From Nocardiopsis quinghaiensis (GTDB lineage: Bacteria; Actinomycetota; Actinomycetes; Streptosporangiales; Streptosporangiaceae), in the NCBI RefSeq assembly GCF_008638365.1, contig NZ_VWVU01000029.1:27360-91359 (forward strand): DNA of 64,000 nucleotides. The letters run 5' to 3'. Below are positions 43,712 to 52,560 of this stretch, piece by piece (positions within the stretch are counted from its first letter, which is position 1; each line of letters begins with the position of its first letter). The notes under the pieces are model-generated. The model made no database searches and had not been told where the DNA came from. It saw nothing but the letters and a program-made list of their open reading frames with translations. The position numbers and the translations under genes are program-made.

Positions 43712-45457
43712 ATGGTGGACCTCGCGAAGATCACGGAGCCCTTGTCCCTCGTCCGGCAGCGCCCCCAGGGGCCGCTGGTCCTGGAGCTGGACCTGACGGA
43801 GGGGGTCGCCGACGAGGCCCCCGGAGACCCGATCAGCCAGATCATGAACCGGCGCAGACAGCACTACCTCGACGTCCTGGAGGGCATCCGCCGGGGCGCG
43901 CGCGACCCGCGGGTGGCGGCACTGCTGGTCCGGGTGGACGCCCGGTCGATGGGATTCGCCAAGGTCCAGGAGCTGCGCCACACCGTCGCCGACTTCCGCG
44001 CGACGGGAAAGCCCGCCGTGGCCTGGGCCGACTCCTTCGGTGAGACCGGCGCGGGGAACCTGCCCTACTACCTGGCCTGCGCGTTCTCGCGTGTGGTCAT
44101 GGCGCCCACCGGCGTGCTCGGCCTGACCGGCCTGCTCATGCGCACGACCTTCGTCAAGGGAGCCCTGGACAGGCTGGACGTCACCTACGAGGTGGGCGCG
44201 CGCCACGAGTACAAGAACGCGCTGAACAGCGTCACCGAGACCGGGTACACCGACGCCCAGCGCGAGGCCAGCGACCGGATCGTCACCTCGCTGGGCGACC
44301 AGCTGGCCGAGGCGGTCGCCGAGGCCCGCGGGCTGACGGCGGACGAGGTACGCGCACTGGTCTCGCGCGGCCCGTTCCTGGCCGGGGAGGCCGTCGAGGA
44401 GGGGCTGGTCGACCGGCTGGCCTACCGGGACGAAGTCTACTCGGAGCTGTTCGAGCAGGTGCGGGAGAAGGAGCGCGGCGAGGACGGCGCGGGCGGCGGC
44501 CGGTCGGTGGAGCCGGAGCTGCAGTTCGTCACCCGCTACCACCGCAAGCACACCCCGCCCCCGCTGCCCCAGGTCAGGGGCGGGTCCGGATACATCGCGC
44601 TGGTCTCGGCGACCGGGACGATCAGCCTGGGCCGGACCCGGCGCTCGCCGCTGGGCGGCGGCACCGTCATGGGTTCGGACACCGTGGCCGCGGCCTTCCG
44701 GGCAGCGCGCAAGGACCCGCAGGTCAAGGCGGTCGTGTTCCGCGTGGACAGTCGGGGCGGTTCGCCCTCCGCCTCCGACGCCATCCGCCGCGAGACCGAG
44801 CTGACCAGCCAGGCGGGCATCCCCGTGGTGTCGGCGATGGGCGACATCGCCGGATCGGGCGGCTACTACGTGACCCTGGGCTCCGACGCGGTGGTCGCCC
44901 AGCCGGGCACCCTCACCGGCTCCATCGGGGTGCTCACCGGCAAACCGGTCCTGGGCCGGCTGCTGGAGCGGTACGGGGTCACCAGCGACTCGGTGAGCAC
45001 CGGTGAGCACGCGGGCATGTTCGACACCGAGCGGCCGTTCACCGAGTCCGAGTGGGAGCGGGTCAACGCGCTGCTGGACCAGATCTACGCGGACTTCACC
45101 GACCGGGTCGCCCAGGCGCGGAGGATGACCCGCGAGCAGGTGGACGAGGTGGCCCGGGGCCGGGTGTGGACCGGCCAGGACGCGCACGAGCGCGGCCTGG
45201 TGGACGAGCTGGGCGGCCTGGAGACGGCCGTGCGGCTGGCCCGGGAGAGGGCCGGCGCGGGACCGCTGCCGGTGCGCGCCTTCCCGCGCGCGCACCCGCT
45301 GGACCGGATCCGCCCGCACGAGTCGAGCGAGGACCTGGGCGCCTCGGGACCGCAGACCGTGCTCGGCGCGTGGGGTCCCCTGCGGCACGCGGCCATGGCG
45401 ATGGGGCTGCCTGCCGGGGGACCGCTGATGATGCCGGAGAGCTGGGAGGTCCGTTGA
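43712..45457 (+). CDS. sppA: Signal peptide peptidase SppA (long form)
   Basis: Family S49 protease, 581 residues, the 67-kDa class with two tandem domains. The N-terminal domain supplies the Lys (RSMGFAKVQELRHTV) and the C-terminal domain the nucleophile Ser in GDIAGSGGYYVTLGSDAVVA, followed by GTLTGSIGVLTG. It degrades cleaved signal peptides in the membrane. No N-terminal anchor helix is obvious, so membrane contact may come from oligomer faces. ATG 43712 has a weak ribosome site. The stop overlaps the flavin reductase start (TTGA). Confidence 0.93.
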   Translation: MVDLAKITEPLSLVRQRPQGPLVLELDLTEGVADEAPGDPISQIMNRRRQHYLDVLEGIRRGARDPRVAALLVRVDARSMGFAKVQELRHTVADFRATGKPAVAWADSFGETGAGNLPYYLACAFSRVVMAPTGVLGLTGLLMRTTFVKGALDRLDVTYEVGARHEYKNALNSVTETGYTDAQREASDRIVTSLGDQLAEAVAEARGLTADEVRALVSRGPFLAGEAVEEGLVDRLAYRDEVYSELFEQVREKERGEDGAGGGRSVEPELQFVTRYHRKHTPPPLPQVRGGSGYIALVSATGTISLGRTRRSPLGGGTVMGSDTVAAAFRAARKDPQVKAVVFRVDSRGGSPSASDAIRRETELTSQAGIPVVSAMGDIAGSGGYYVTLGSDAVVAQPGTLTGSIGVLTGKPVLGRLLERYGVTSDSVSTGEHAGMFDTERPFTESEWERVNALLDQIYADFTDRVAQARRMTREQVDEVARGRVWTGQDAHERGLVDELGGLETAVRLARERAGAGPLPVRAFPRAHPLDRIRPHESSEDLGASGPQTVLGAWGPLRHAAMAMGLPAGGPLMMPESWEVR

Positions 45458-45936
45458 CCGGCCCGTACCTGGACGCGATGGCGCTGCTGCCCACCGGGGT
45501 CGCGGTGGTGACCGTCGCCGACGAACGCGACGACGTGGGAGCGACCGTCAGCGCGTTCGGATCGGTGTCGGCCGACCCGCCCGTGGTGTCGGTGGGGGTG
45601 AACGCCGAGGGCTACATGGCCGAGGTGATCGAGGAGGTCGGGGCCTTCGCCGTGAACGTGCTGGGCGTCGGACAGCGCGCGCTGGCGGGCCGCTTCGCCG
45701 CCGAGGGGCGTCCCAGCGCCCGCCTGCTGGTGGCCGGCCAGCCCCACCACCGGGGCGAGCGGACCCGCGCGATCGTGCTGGACGACGCCCTGTCGGCGCT
45801 GGAGTGCTCCGTGCGCCAGAGCGTCCGGGTGGGCGATCACGTGGTCTTCTTCGCCGACGTGGTGGAGCTGCCCAAGGTCACGGGCACGGGCGCGGCGCTG
45901 GTCCGCTGGTCGGGCCGCTACCACTCGCTGGGCTGA
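45454..45936 (+). CDS. Flavin reductase family protein
   Basis: 160 residues of the FMN-binding split-barrel family (HpaC/DszD-like), which reduces free FMN or FAD with NAD(P)H for monooxygenases. Motifs are LPTGVAVVTV, ATVSAFGSVSADPPVVSVGV and the FMN-contacting FAVNVLG. The start is TTG 45454, five bases after GGAGG and overlapping the sppA stop as TTGA, so the two are translationally coupled. The ATG at 45478 is a later alternative. No partner oxygenase is near. Confidence 0.88.
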   Translation: MTGPYLDAMALLPTGVAVVTVADERDDVGATVSAFGSVSADPPVVSVGVNAEGYMAEVIEEVGAFAVNVLGVGQRALAGRFAAEGRPSARLLVAGQPHHRGERTRAIVLDDALSALECSVRQSVRVGDHVVFFADVVELPKVTGTGAALVRWSGRYHSLG

Positions 45937-45960
45937 CGCGCCGGCCGGGCGCCCGCCAGC

Positions 45961-46021
45961 GATGGTCCTGCTCCCGGTGACACCGTCGGCGGTCGAGAGT
46001 GCCACCAGGGGCAGGATCATC
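45961..46021. repeat. Intergenic hairpin repeat, copy 2
   Basis: Positions 45961-45984 pair with 45998-46021 around the same 13-nt loop GTCGGCGGTCGAG (45985-45997) as copy 1 at 791-851. Of 24 positions, 19 are Watson-Crick, two wobble and three mismatch on the plus strand. CCGGTGA follows at 46021-46027. It sits between convergent genes. Confidence 0.8.
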
Positions 46022-46048
46022 CGGTGAAGGTGCCTGGGCCGGCCCCTC

Positions 46049-46954
46049 CTAGGCCAGGCCCTCCTGCTCCAGCCATTCCTGGGCCACGTCGGCGGCGTTC
46101 TCGTTCTGGACGACCACGCGCTCGTTGAGCTGCGTGAGGGTGTCGGTGGTGAGCGCGGCCGACACCGCGTTCAGTGCGGCGCGGGCGGTGTCGTCCACCT
46201 GCTCGGCGTTGACCAGCGGGGTGATGTTCTGGGCGCCGAACAGGTTCTCGGGGTCCTCCAGGACCACGAAGTCCTCCACCGCGATCTGCGGGTCGGTGGT
46301 GAACAGGTTCGCGGCCTGGATGTCGCCGTCCAGGAGCGCCTGGGTCAGCAGCGCCACGTCCAGGGAGCGGAACTCGCCGAACTCGACGCCGTAGACCTCC
46401 GCCAGGCCCACCACGCCCTGCTGGCGGGTCTCGAACTCAGGCGGGCCGCCCAGGGTCATCTCGTCCGCGACGTCGGCCAGGTCGTCGATGCTGTCGAGGC
46501 CGTGCTCCTCGGCGACCTCGCTGGTGACGGTGACCGAGTCCTTGTTCTCGGCGCTGGAGGAGTCCAGGATCTCCAGGCCCTCGGGCAGCGCCTCCGCCAC
46601 CCGCTGGTTGGTCTCCTCGCCGCCGCCGGTGGGCGCCCCCTCGTCGAGGTGGGCCAGGATCGCGCCGTTGTACTCGGGGAAGACCGACAGGTTCCCGGAC
46701 TCGATCTGGGAGTAGTAGACCTCGCGGCTGCCGATGTTGAGCTGGTAGGCGACGTCCACCCCCTCGGCCTCCATCGCCCGGCCGTAGATCTCGGCGAGCA
46801 GGGTGCTCTCGGGGAAGTCCGCGGAGCCGATGACGACCTCGCCGGAGCCGGAGGCGTCGCCGCCTCCCTCCTCCTCGTAGGGGTCGCTGCCACCGCACGC
46901 GGTCAGGAGCACCGCCGTCAGGGGGAGCCCGATGAGGGCGAGTCTCTTGTGCAT
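46049..46954 (-). CDS. Glycine betaine/choline ABC transporter substrate-binding lipoprotein
   Basis: Osmoprotectant receptor of the OpuAC/OpuCC/ProX type, 301 residues. ATG 46954 follows AGAAGG; signal peptide with lipobox LLTACGGS. Family landmarks are IGSADFPESTLLAEIYGRAME, VFPEYNGAIL and LFTTDPQIAVEDFVVLEDP. It is the last gene of a four-gene operon, after the ATPase and two permeases. It binds betaine, choline, carnitine or a similar quaternary amine; which one cannot be told. Confidence 0.93.
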   Translation of the reverse strand: MHKRLALIGLPLTAVLLTACGGSDPYEEEGGGDASGSGEVVIGSADFPESTLLAEIYGRAMEAEGVDVAYQLNIGSREVYYSQIESGNLSVFPEYNGAILAHLDEGAPTGGGEETNQRVAEALPEGLEILDSSSAENKDSVTVTSEVAEEHGLDSIDDLADVADEMTLGGPPEFETRQQGVVGLAEVYGVEFGEFRSLDVALLTQALLDGDIQAANLFTTDPQIAVEDFVVLEDPENLFGAQNITPLVNAEQVDDTARAALNAVSAALTTDTLTQLNERVVVQNENAADVAQEWLEQEGLA

Positions 46955-47005
46955 GTTCGCCAACCTTCTCTCTGAGTACTTCGTGGACGGGTGAGGGGGA
47001 GCGCC

Positions 47006-47686
47006 CTAACGTGCCGCCTCGGCGCCGGTGCGCGGTCCGGGTGCGGCGAGGAGGCGCCGCAGCCCGGCGAACAGGAGTGTGGTGAGCACCGCGAGCAGCA
47101 CCACCAGCGTCGACCCGCCCAGCATCATCGTCAGGTCCTGGCGGGCCTGGCCGTCGACGATGTAGCGTCCGAGGCCGCCCACTCCCACGTAGGCGGCGAT
47201 CGTCGCGGTGGCGACGACCTGGACGGCGGCGGTGCGCATCCCGATGAGGATGAGCGGGACGGCCACGGGCAGTTCGAGCCGCAGCAGCACCTGGTGGCCG
47301 CGCATGCCCATGCCGAACGCGGCGTCCCGGAGCCTGGGTTCGACCCCGCGCACGCCCTCGTGGGTGTTGACGAGGATCGGCGGGACGGCCAGCGCCACCA
47401 GCGCGCACAGGACCGGGACGAGCCCGATCCCGGCCGCCAGCACGATGAGGAACAGGACTCCGATGGTGGGCAGGGCGCGCGCGAAGTTGGCGAGGCTGGT
47501 GGTGAGGAAGCCGCCCACCCCGGTGTGTCCGGTGACCAGTCCCAGGGGGACGGCGACGGCGGCGGACAGCGACAGTCCGAGCAGGGAGTAGTAGACGTGC
47601 TCGCCCGTACGCGCGGGGATGCCCGTGCCACCGGTCCACTGGGCCGGGTCGGCGAACCACGCGAGCAGGTCGGTCAGGATGTCCAT
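47006..47686 (-). CDS. Betaine/choline ABC transporter permease (OpuCD-like)
   Basis: 226 residues with five to six membrane helices. The EAA-type loop is FGMGMRGHQVLLRLELPVAVPLI, and the family block VATATIAAYVGVGGLGRYIVDG is clear. ATG 47686 has GGAGGGG upstream and overlaps the end of the preceding permease gene by 13 bp. Functions as the second membrane subunit of the importer encoded by 46049-49649. Confidence 0.93.
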   Translation of the reverse strand: MDILTDLLAWFADPAQWTGGTGIPARTGEHVYYSLLGLSLSAAVAVPLGLVTGHTGVGGFLTTSLANFARALPTIGVLFLIVLAAGIGLVPVLCALVALAVPPILVNTHEGVRGVEPRLRDAAFGMGMRGHQVLLRLELPVAVPLILIGMRTAAVQVVATATIAAYVGVGGLGRYIVDGQARQDLTMMLGGSTLVVLLAVLTTLLFAGLRRLLAAPGPRTGAEAAR

Positions 47687-48543
47687 GACCGCCCCTCCTC
47701 CGCCGTGTACCCGGGACCTCGTCCGGTCCGGACGGGGTACCGCGCCCGTGCGGCGTCCGCGGCCTCGGGGCCCACCGTGCCCGCAGAGGCCGACGCGGCG
47801 TCGGCCCCGGTGGGCACGGCCGCACGGCGCCGTCGGCGCGGGCGGGCGGCCCCACCGCCGTCCCCGCGCGTCCAGGGGGTGAGCAGGCGCTGGGCGAGCA
47901 CGAGCACGGCGTCGGTGACGAACGCCAGCAGGACGGTGAGCACGATGCCCACGACGATGGGCGCGTCGAACTGGCGGCGGAACCCGTCGCTGAGGATGAG
48001 CTGGCCCAGACCGCCCAGACCCACCAGGGAGGCGACGCTGACCATGCTGATGGTGGCGACCGAGGCCACGCGCAACCCGGCGATGATCACCGGCACGGCC
48101 ACCGGCGTCTCCACGTACACCAGGCGGCGCAGCGGGCCGAAGCCCATCGCGACGGCGGCCTGGCGGACGTGGTCGGGGACCTGGCGCAGCCCGTCCACCA
48201 CGTTGGGCAGCAGGACCACCAGGGTGTACAGGGCCAGCGGCACGACGGCCGTCCAGTCGCTGAACCCGGTGTAGGGCAGCATGAGGAAGAACAAGGCGAT
48301 CGAGGGCACCGAGTAGAGCACGTTCACGCCCGTCAGCACCGGCGGGTACAGCGGCCTCCAGCGCGCGCACGCCAGCCCCAGGGGCAGGGCCAGCACCAGC
48401 CCGATGAGGATGGACAGGTAGGCCAGCCGCATGTGCTCGGTCAGACGGGGCAGGACGCCGCGGTCGGACTCGCCGGGGTGGCTCCAGTTCGCCACGCCCC
48501 ACTCGGTGACGCGCGCGGCCCAGTCCCAGGCCTCGGCGATCAC
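47674..48543 (-). CDS. Betaine/choline ABC transporter permease (OpuCB-like)
   Basis: 289 residues. A cytoplasmic N-terminus is followed by six membrane helices (LAYLSILIGLVLALPLGLAC onward), the EAA loop AMGFGPLRRLVYVETPVAVP and VASLVGLGGLGQLIL. The C-terminal 60 residues are an Arg/Ala/Gly-rich cytoplasmic tail with no counterpart in firmicute OpuC permeases. GTG 48543 overlaps the ATPase stop as GTGA. Confidence 0.92.
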   Translation of the reverse strand: MIAEAWDWAARVTEWGVANWSHPGESDRGVLPRLTEHMRLAYLSILIGLVLALPLGLACARWRPLYPPVLTGVNVLYSVPSIALFFLMLPYTGFSDWTAVVPLALYTLVVLLPNVVDGLRQVPDHVRQAAVAMGFGPLRRLVYVETPVAVPVIIAGLRVASVATISMVSVASLVGLGGLGQLILSDGFRRQFDAPIVVGIVLTVLLAFVTDAVLVLAQRLLTPWTRGDGGGAARPRRRRRAAVPTGADAASASAGTVGPEAADAARARYPVRTGRGPGYTAEEGRSWTS

Positions 48544-49649
48544 TCGGTCACCGACCACAGTGCCGTGCCCAGGTCGTCCTGGGAGACCACGCCGACCACA
48601 CGCCCGGCCGCGTCGACGCCGACCGCGCGCCCGGCGGGCGAGAGCACCGCCGCGTCGAGGGCGGCGCGCAGGGAGTCGGTCCCGACGGCGAAGGTGTGGC
48701 CGTAGGGGGCGAGGCCGAGTGAGCCCAGGGCGGTGTCCGCGGGCACGCGGGCCAGCTGCCCGGCGCCGACCCATCCCAGGGGCACCCGGTCGTCGGTGAC
48801 CACCAGCGCCCACGGTTCGCCGCGCATGGAGGCGGCCGCGGTGCCCGCGGCGGTGCCGTCGCCGAAGACGACGTCCTCGCGCAGCGACAGCTCCCGGGCG
48901 GGGAAGAACGACAGGCGCCGCACGCCCCGGTCGTAGCCGACGAAGGACTCCACGAAGGCGTCGCGGGGCGCGGCCAGGAGGCGCTCGGGGCTGTCGTACT
49001 GGGCGAGCCGACCGCCGGGGCGGAAGACGGCGATGCGGTCGCCGAGGCGGACGGCCTCGTCGATGTCGTGGGTGACGAAGACGATGGTCTTGTGCAGATC
49101 CTCCTGCAGGCGCAGGAGCTCGTCCTGGAGGCTGGCGCGTACGACGGGGTCCACGGCGCTGAAGGGCTCGTCCATGAGCAGGATGGGCGGGTCGGCGGCC
49201 AGGGCGCGGGCGACTCCGACCCGCTGCTGCTGGCCTCCGGAGAGCTGGTGGGGGTAGCGCCGTGCCTGGGAGGGTTCGAGACCGACCAGCTCCATGAGCT
49301 CGGTGGCGCGCGCCCTGGCCCCGGCCCGTCCCCAGCCCAGCAGCAGGGGCACGGTGGCGATGTTGTCGCGCACGGTGCGGTGCGGAAAGAGCCCCGCCTG
49401 CTGGATGACGTAGCCGATGGAGCGGCGCAGCGCGGCCGGATCGCGCCGGCGCACGTCCTGGCCGTCGATGAGGACGCTGCCGCCGGTGGGCTCGACCATG
49501 CGGTTGATCATCCGCAGCGACGTGGTCTTGCCGCTGCCGGAGGGACCCACGAAGACCGTGGTCTGGCCGGTCTCGACGGTGAGGTGCAGGTCGTCGACGG
49601 CCACCGTGCCGTCCGGGTAGAGCTTGGCTGCGCCCTCGAATGTGATCAT
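48540..49649 (-). CDS. Betaine/choline ABC transporter ATP-binding protein (OpuCA/ProV-like)
   Basis: 369 residues. ATPase domain (1-240): Walker A GPSGSGKTT, Q-loop VIQQAGLFPHRTV, signature LSGGQQQRVGVARAL, Walker B ILLMDEPFSAVDP, His switch FVTHD. The C-terminal 120 residues look like two CBS repeats (SLGLAPYGHTFAVGTDSLRAAL, GVDAAGRVVGVVSQDDLG), which in OpuA/OpuC sense ionic strength or nucleotides. First gene of the operon; ATG 49649. It should be induced by osmotic stress, though no operator was identified. Confidence 0.94.
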   Translation of the reverse strand: MITFEGAAKLYPDGTVAVDDLHLTVETGQTTVFVGPSGSGKTTSLRMINRMVEPTGGSVLIDGQDVRRRDPAALRRSIGYVIQQAGLFPHRTVRDNIATVPLLLGWGRAGARARATELMELVGLEPSQARRYPHQLSGGQQQRVGVARALAADPPILLMDEPFSAVDPVVRASLQDELLRLQEDLHKTIVFVTHDIDEAVRLGDRIAVFRPGGRLAQYDSPERLLAAPRDAFVESFVGYDRGVRRLSFFPARELSLREDVVFGDGTAAGTAAASMRGEPWALVVTDDRVPLGWVGAGQLARVPADTALGSLGLAPYGHTFAVGTDSLRAALDAAVLSPAGRAVGVDAAGRVVGVVSQDDLGTALWSVTE

Positions 49650-49785
49650 CGGCCGGGTCGTCTCCGTTCGGGGACCGGGAAGTGGGGTGTGGCGAGGGAC
49701 AGGCCGTTCGCACGTCGCCCGTGCGCCCGCCGGTCGGACCGTGTGGTGTCGCCGTGACCGTGTCGGCTCCGGGACGGGCCTCCGT

Positions 49786-50457
49786 TCAGTTCTGGCGGGC
49801 GATCCAGTCGGCGAGCTGGTGCAGGTCGTCCAGGACGGCGTCGGCCCGTGCCGCGTCCTCGGTGGCGGCGTGGCGGTACCCGTAGATGCCCCGGCGCAGC
49901 AGGACGGCGCGCATCCCGGCGCGGAGGGCGGGCAGGACGTCGTTGTCGACGCGGTCGCCGACGTAGAGGACCTCCCCGGGCGTGACGCCGGGGCGGGTGT
50001 CCCGTGCCAGGGACAGGACGCGGTCGAAGAACTCGGGCTCGGGTTTCTTGACACCCCAGTCGTCGGAGATGCCGATGCCGTCGACGCCCAGTTCCATGGC
50101 GGTCAGGGTGGGTCCGGCCTCGGGCGGCTGGTTGCCCGCGATGACCAGGGACAGCCCGGACCCGCGCATGGCCGCGAAGGCGGGACGCACGTCGGGGTAG
50201 AGGTCGCCTTCACCGAAGTGCTCGCGCTCGCCGCCGGGGTCCTCGGCGCTCCAGCGGGCGCTCTCGGCCGCGAGGTCGAACCCGGGCACGAGCAGCCGGA
50301 AACCGTCGGTGAGGGTCCCGCCGGAGCCGAGCACGGCGCCGATGGTGCCGAAGAACGCCATGTGCGGGATGCCGAAGCGGTCGGCCCAGCGCGCGAAGAT
50401 CCGCGTCTCGTCGACGAGGGTCTCGCCCACGTCGAACACCACAGTACGAATTGCCAC
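49786..50457 (-). CDS. HAD-superfamily hydrolase
   Basis: Phosphatase-like HAD protein, 223 residues. Motif I DVGETLVDE (nucleophile Asp, though the second Asp of DxD is Glu here), motif II in VIAGNQPPE, motif III Lys in GVKKPEPEFF and motif IV YVGDRVDNDV are visible. The E in place of the acid Asp may slow phosphatase activity. GTG 50457 has no ribosome site but a TAAACT box eight bases upstream, so the mRNA may be leaderless. Substrate unknown. Confidence 0.86.
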   Translation of the reverse strand: MAIRTVVFDVGETLVDETRIFARWADRFGIPHMAFFGTIGAVLGSGGTLTDGFRLLVPGFDLAAESARWSAEDPGGEREHFGEGDLYPDVRPAFAAMRGSGLSLVIAGNQPPEAGPTLTAMELGVDGIGISDDWGVKKPEPEFFDRVLSLARDTRPGVTPGEVLYVGDRVDNDVLPALRAGMRAVLLRRGIYGYRHAATEDAARADAVLDDLHQLADWIARQN

Positions 50458-50554
50458 GATCAGGGAGTTTACAGCCGTTCGTACCAGTTCCCTAAGGGGC
50501 CGCGTCCGGAGGCCGACCGTCGAGGGCGGCGGGCGGGCTCCCACGGGGCGAGCC

Positions 50555-51313
50555 TCAGCTGGGCGGACGCAGCACGGCGAAGGCGTCGGTGATCTCCAGA
50601 CTGCGGTCGCGGAAGCGGAAGAGGGCGGCGGGCCGGCCCCCGGAGCGGCCGGAGGGCACCGAGCGGCCGGTCTCCTCGATCTGTCCCCGGCGCAGCAGGA
50701 CGCGGCGCAGGTTGGTGGCGGCCACGTCGTGGCCCAGGGCCGCCCGGTAGTAGCCGGACAGCTCCGACATCGTGAACTCCGGCGGCGCGAGGGCGAACCC
50801 CACGTTGGTGTAGCTGAGCTTGGCGCGCAGCCGCCGGCGTCCGGAGCGGACGATGGAGGCGTGGTCGAAGGCCATGGACGGCAGCTGCGCGGCCGGGTGC
50901 CAGCCTGTGTCGCCGGGCACGACCGGGTCGACGTCCGCGGGGACCAGGCCCAGGTAGGCGGTGGCCAGGGTGCGGCGGCGCCCGGGGACGCGGTTCGGGT
51001 CGCCGCGGGTCTCCAGCTGCTCCAGGTGTGACAGATCCCTCACATCCACCTTCTGGGCGAGCTGGCGCCGGATGGAGGCTCCCAGGTTCTCGCCGCGGCC
51101 GAGCCTGCCGCCGGGCAGCGCCCACGCCCCCTCGCAGGGCGGAAGGGCCCTGCGCCACAGCAGTACGCACAGTTCTCCGCCACGGATCTGGAGCACGACC
51201 GCGAGCGCCTCGTGCGCCGAGAGCTCCGCGTGGCCCGACGCGGTGCAGGCGGGCGCCGCAACCTGTCCGTTTTCTTGAGGGGTGTCCAACTCGTCCCTTC
51301 CCTTCCCCGTCAT
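50555..51313 (-). CDS. nrtR: NrtR-like Nudix regulator of NAD metabolism
   Basis: 252 residues: an N-terminal Nudix domain (about 33-155) and a C-terminal winged helix (about 165-235; SYTNVGFALAPPEFTMSELSGYYRAALG, TNLRRVLLRRG). The Nudix box is degenerate: the catalytic R-E-x-x-E-E is RRQLAQK, so hydrolysis should be lost, as in NrtR repressors that bind ADP-ribose. It is divergent from nadA across 112 bp, with a palindrome between. Such proteins repress NAD synthesis genes. ATG 51313 has no clear ribosome site. Confidence 0.85.
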   Translation of the reverse strand: MTGKGRDELDTPQENGQVAAPACTASGHAELSAHEALAVVLQIRGGELCVLLWRRALPPCEGAWALPGGRLGRGENLGASIRRQLAQKVDVRDLSHLEQLETRGDPNRVPGRRRTLATAYLGLVPADVDPVVPGDTGWHPAAQLPSMAFDHASIVRSGRRRLRAKLSYTNVGFALAPPEFTMSELSGYYRAALGHDVAATNLRRVLLRRGQIEETGRSVPSGRSGGRPAALFRFRDRSLEITDAFAVLRPPS

Positions 51314-51329
51314 GTTAAGCTGCAAGAGG

Positions 51330-51348
51330 TTTGTGCCTGACAGACAAA
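51330..51348. promoter_or_regulatory. Candidate NrtR operator between nrtR and nadA
   Basis: TTTGT (51330-51334) and ACAAA (51344-51348) form an inverted repeat around a 9-bp centre in an otherwise GC-rich gap. Position between divergent regulator and target fits autoregulation and nadA control. Confidence 0.5.
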
Positions 51349-51425
51349 AACTTGTCCACCCGCACCAACCCTCCCCGGCACGGCGCCCGTACGACGTGCC
51401 CACAGCCTCAAGGAAGTAGTTGGAC

Positions 51426-52424
51426 ATGGCACCGGTCACCGCGACGGCGGACACCATGACCAGGCAGGAATGGGCCGACGAGGTCCGCCGCCTGGCGAAG
51501 GAGCGCGATGCTGTCATCCTCGCGCACAACTACCAGCGCCCCGAAATCCAGGACGTCGCACACCACACCGGCGACTCCCTGGCGCTGTCCCGCCTGGCCG
51601 CCAGCGTCGACGCGAGCACCATCGTCTTCTGCGGCGTGCACTTCATGGCCGAGACCGCCAAGATCCTCGCCCCGGAGAAGACCATCCTGCTGCCCGACCC
51701 CAACGCCGGGTGCTCGCTGGCCGACACCATCACCGCCGAGGACGTGCGCGCCTGGAAGGCGGAACACCCCGGCGCGGTCGTGGTCGCCTACGTCAACACC
51801 TCGGCCGCGGTCAAGGCCGAGACCGACATCTGCTGCACCTCCTCCAACGCCGCGGACGTCATCCGCTCCATCCCCGAGGACCGGGAGATCCTCTTCCTCC
51901 CCGACCAGTTCCTCGGCGCCCACGTCAAGCGGGTCACCGGACGCGAGAACATCCACGTGTGGATGGGCGAGTGCCACGTGCACGCCGGGATCGACGGCCA
52001 CACCCTGCGCGAGCGGGTGGCCTCCGAGCCCGACGCCGAGGTCTACGTCCACCCCGAGTGCGGCTGCGCCACCTCCGCCCTCTACCTCGTGGGCAGTGGC
52101 GCCGTCCCGCAGGAGCGCGTGAAGGTCCTCTCCACCGGCGGCATGCTCACCGCCGCGGAGAACACCACCGCCGACAAGGTGCTCATCGCGACCGAGACCG
52201 GCATGCTGCACCAGCTGCGCAACGCCAACTCCACCACCACCTTCGAGGCGGTCAACTCGCGTGCCGAGTGCCACTACATGAAGATGATCAACGCCGACAA
52301 GCTGCTGAACTCGCTGCGGTTCGGCACGACCGAGATCACGGTCGGCGCCGACACCGCCGAGCGCGCCCGCCGCTCCGTCGAGCGCATGGTCGCCATCGGC
52401 TCGCCCTCACGGGGCGGAGAGTAG
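51426..52424 (+). CDS. nadA: Quinolinate synthase
   Basis: Condenses iminoaspartate with dihydroxyacetone phosphate to quinolinate in NAD synthesis, using a 4Fe-4S cluster. 332 residues. Three cluster Cys are expected in FCGVHFMAETAKIL, ECHVHAGI or HPECGCATSAL, and the segments DICCTSSNAADV and STGGMLTAA are diagnostic. ATG 51426 has AAGGAAG upstream; a TTG six bases earlier is possible. nadB and nadC do not follow, so this nadA is separated from the usual nadABC order. Confidence 0.97.
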   Translation: MAPVTATADTMTRQEWADEVRRLAKERDAVILAHNYQRPEIQDVAHHTGDSLALSRLAASVDASTIVFCGVHFMAETAKILAPEKTILLPDPNAGCSLADTITAEDVRAWKAEHPGAVVVAYVNTSAAVKAETDICCTSSNAADVIRSIPEDREILFLPDQFLGAHVKRVTGRENIHVWMGECHVHAGIDGHTLRERVASEPDAEVYVHPECGCATSALYLVGSGAVPQERVKVLSTGGMLTAAENTTADKVLIATETGMLHQLRNANSTTTFEAVNSRAECHYMKMINADKLLNSLRFGTTEITVGADTAERARRSVERMVAIGSPSRGGE

Positions 52425-52560
52425 CCCTACCCGGACGGCGAGAACTCGCACCCGCCGAACTAAGGGTTACAGAAGTCTTACCTTCAGGACACAGGTCTCC
52501 GTTTCGCCCACGCGACAGGACTCCCCTCGCTACCGTCACGGGAAAGGCGGGGGGAGAACC

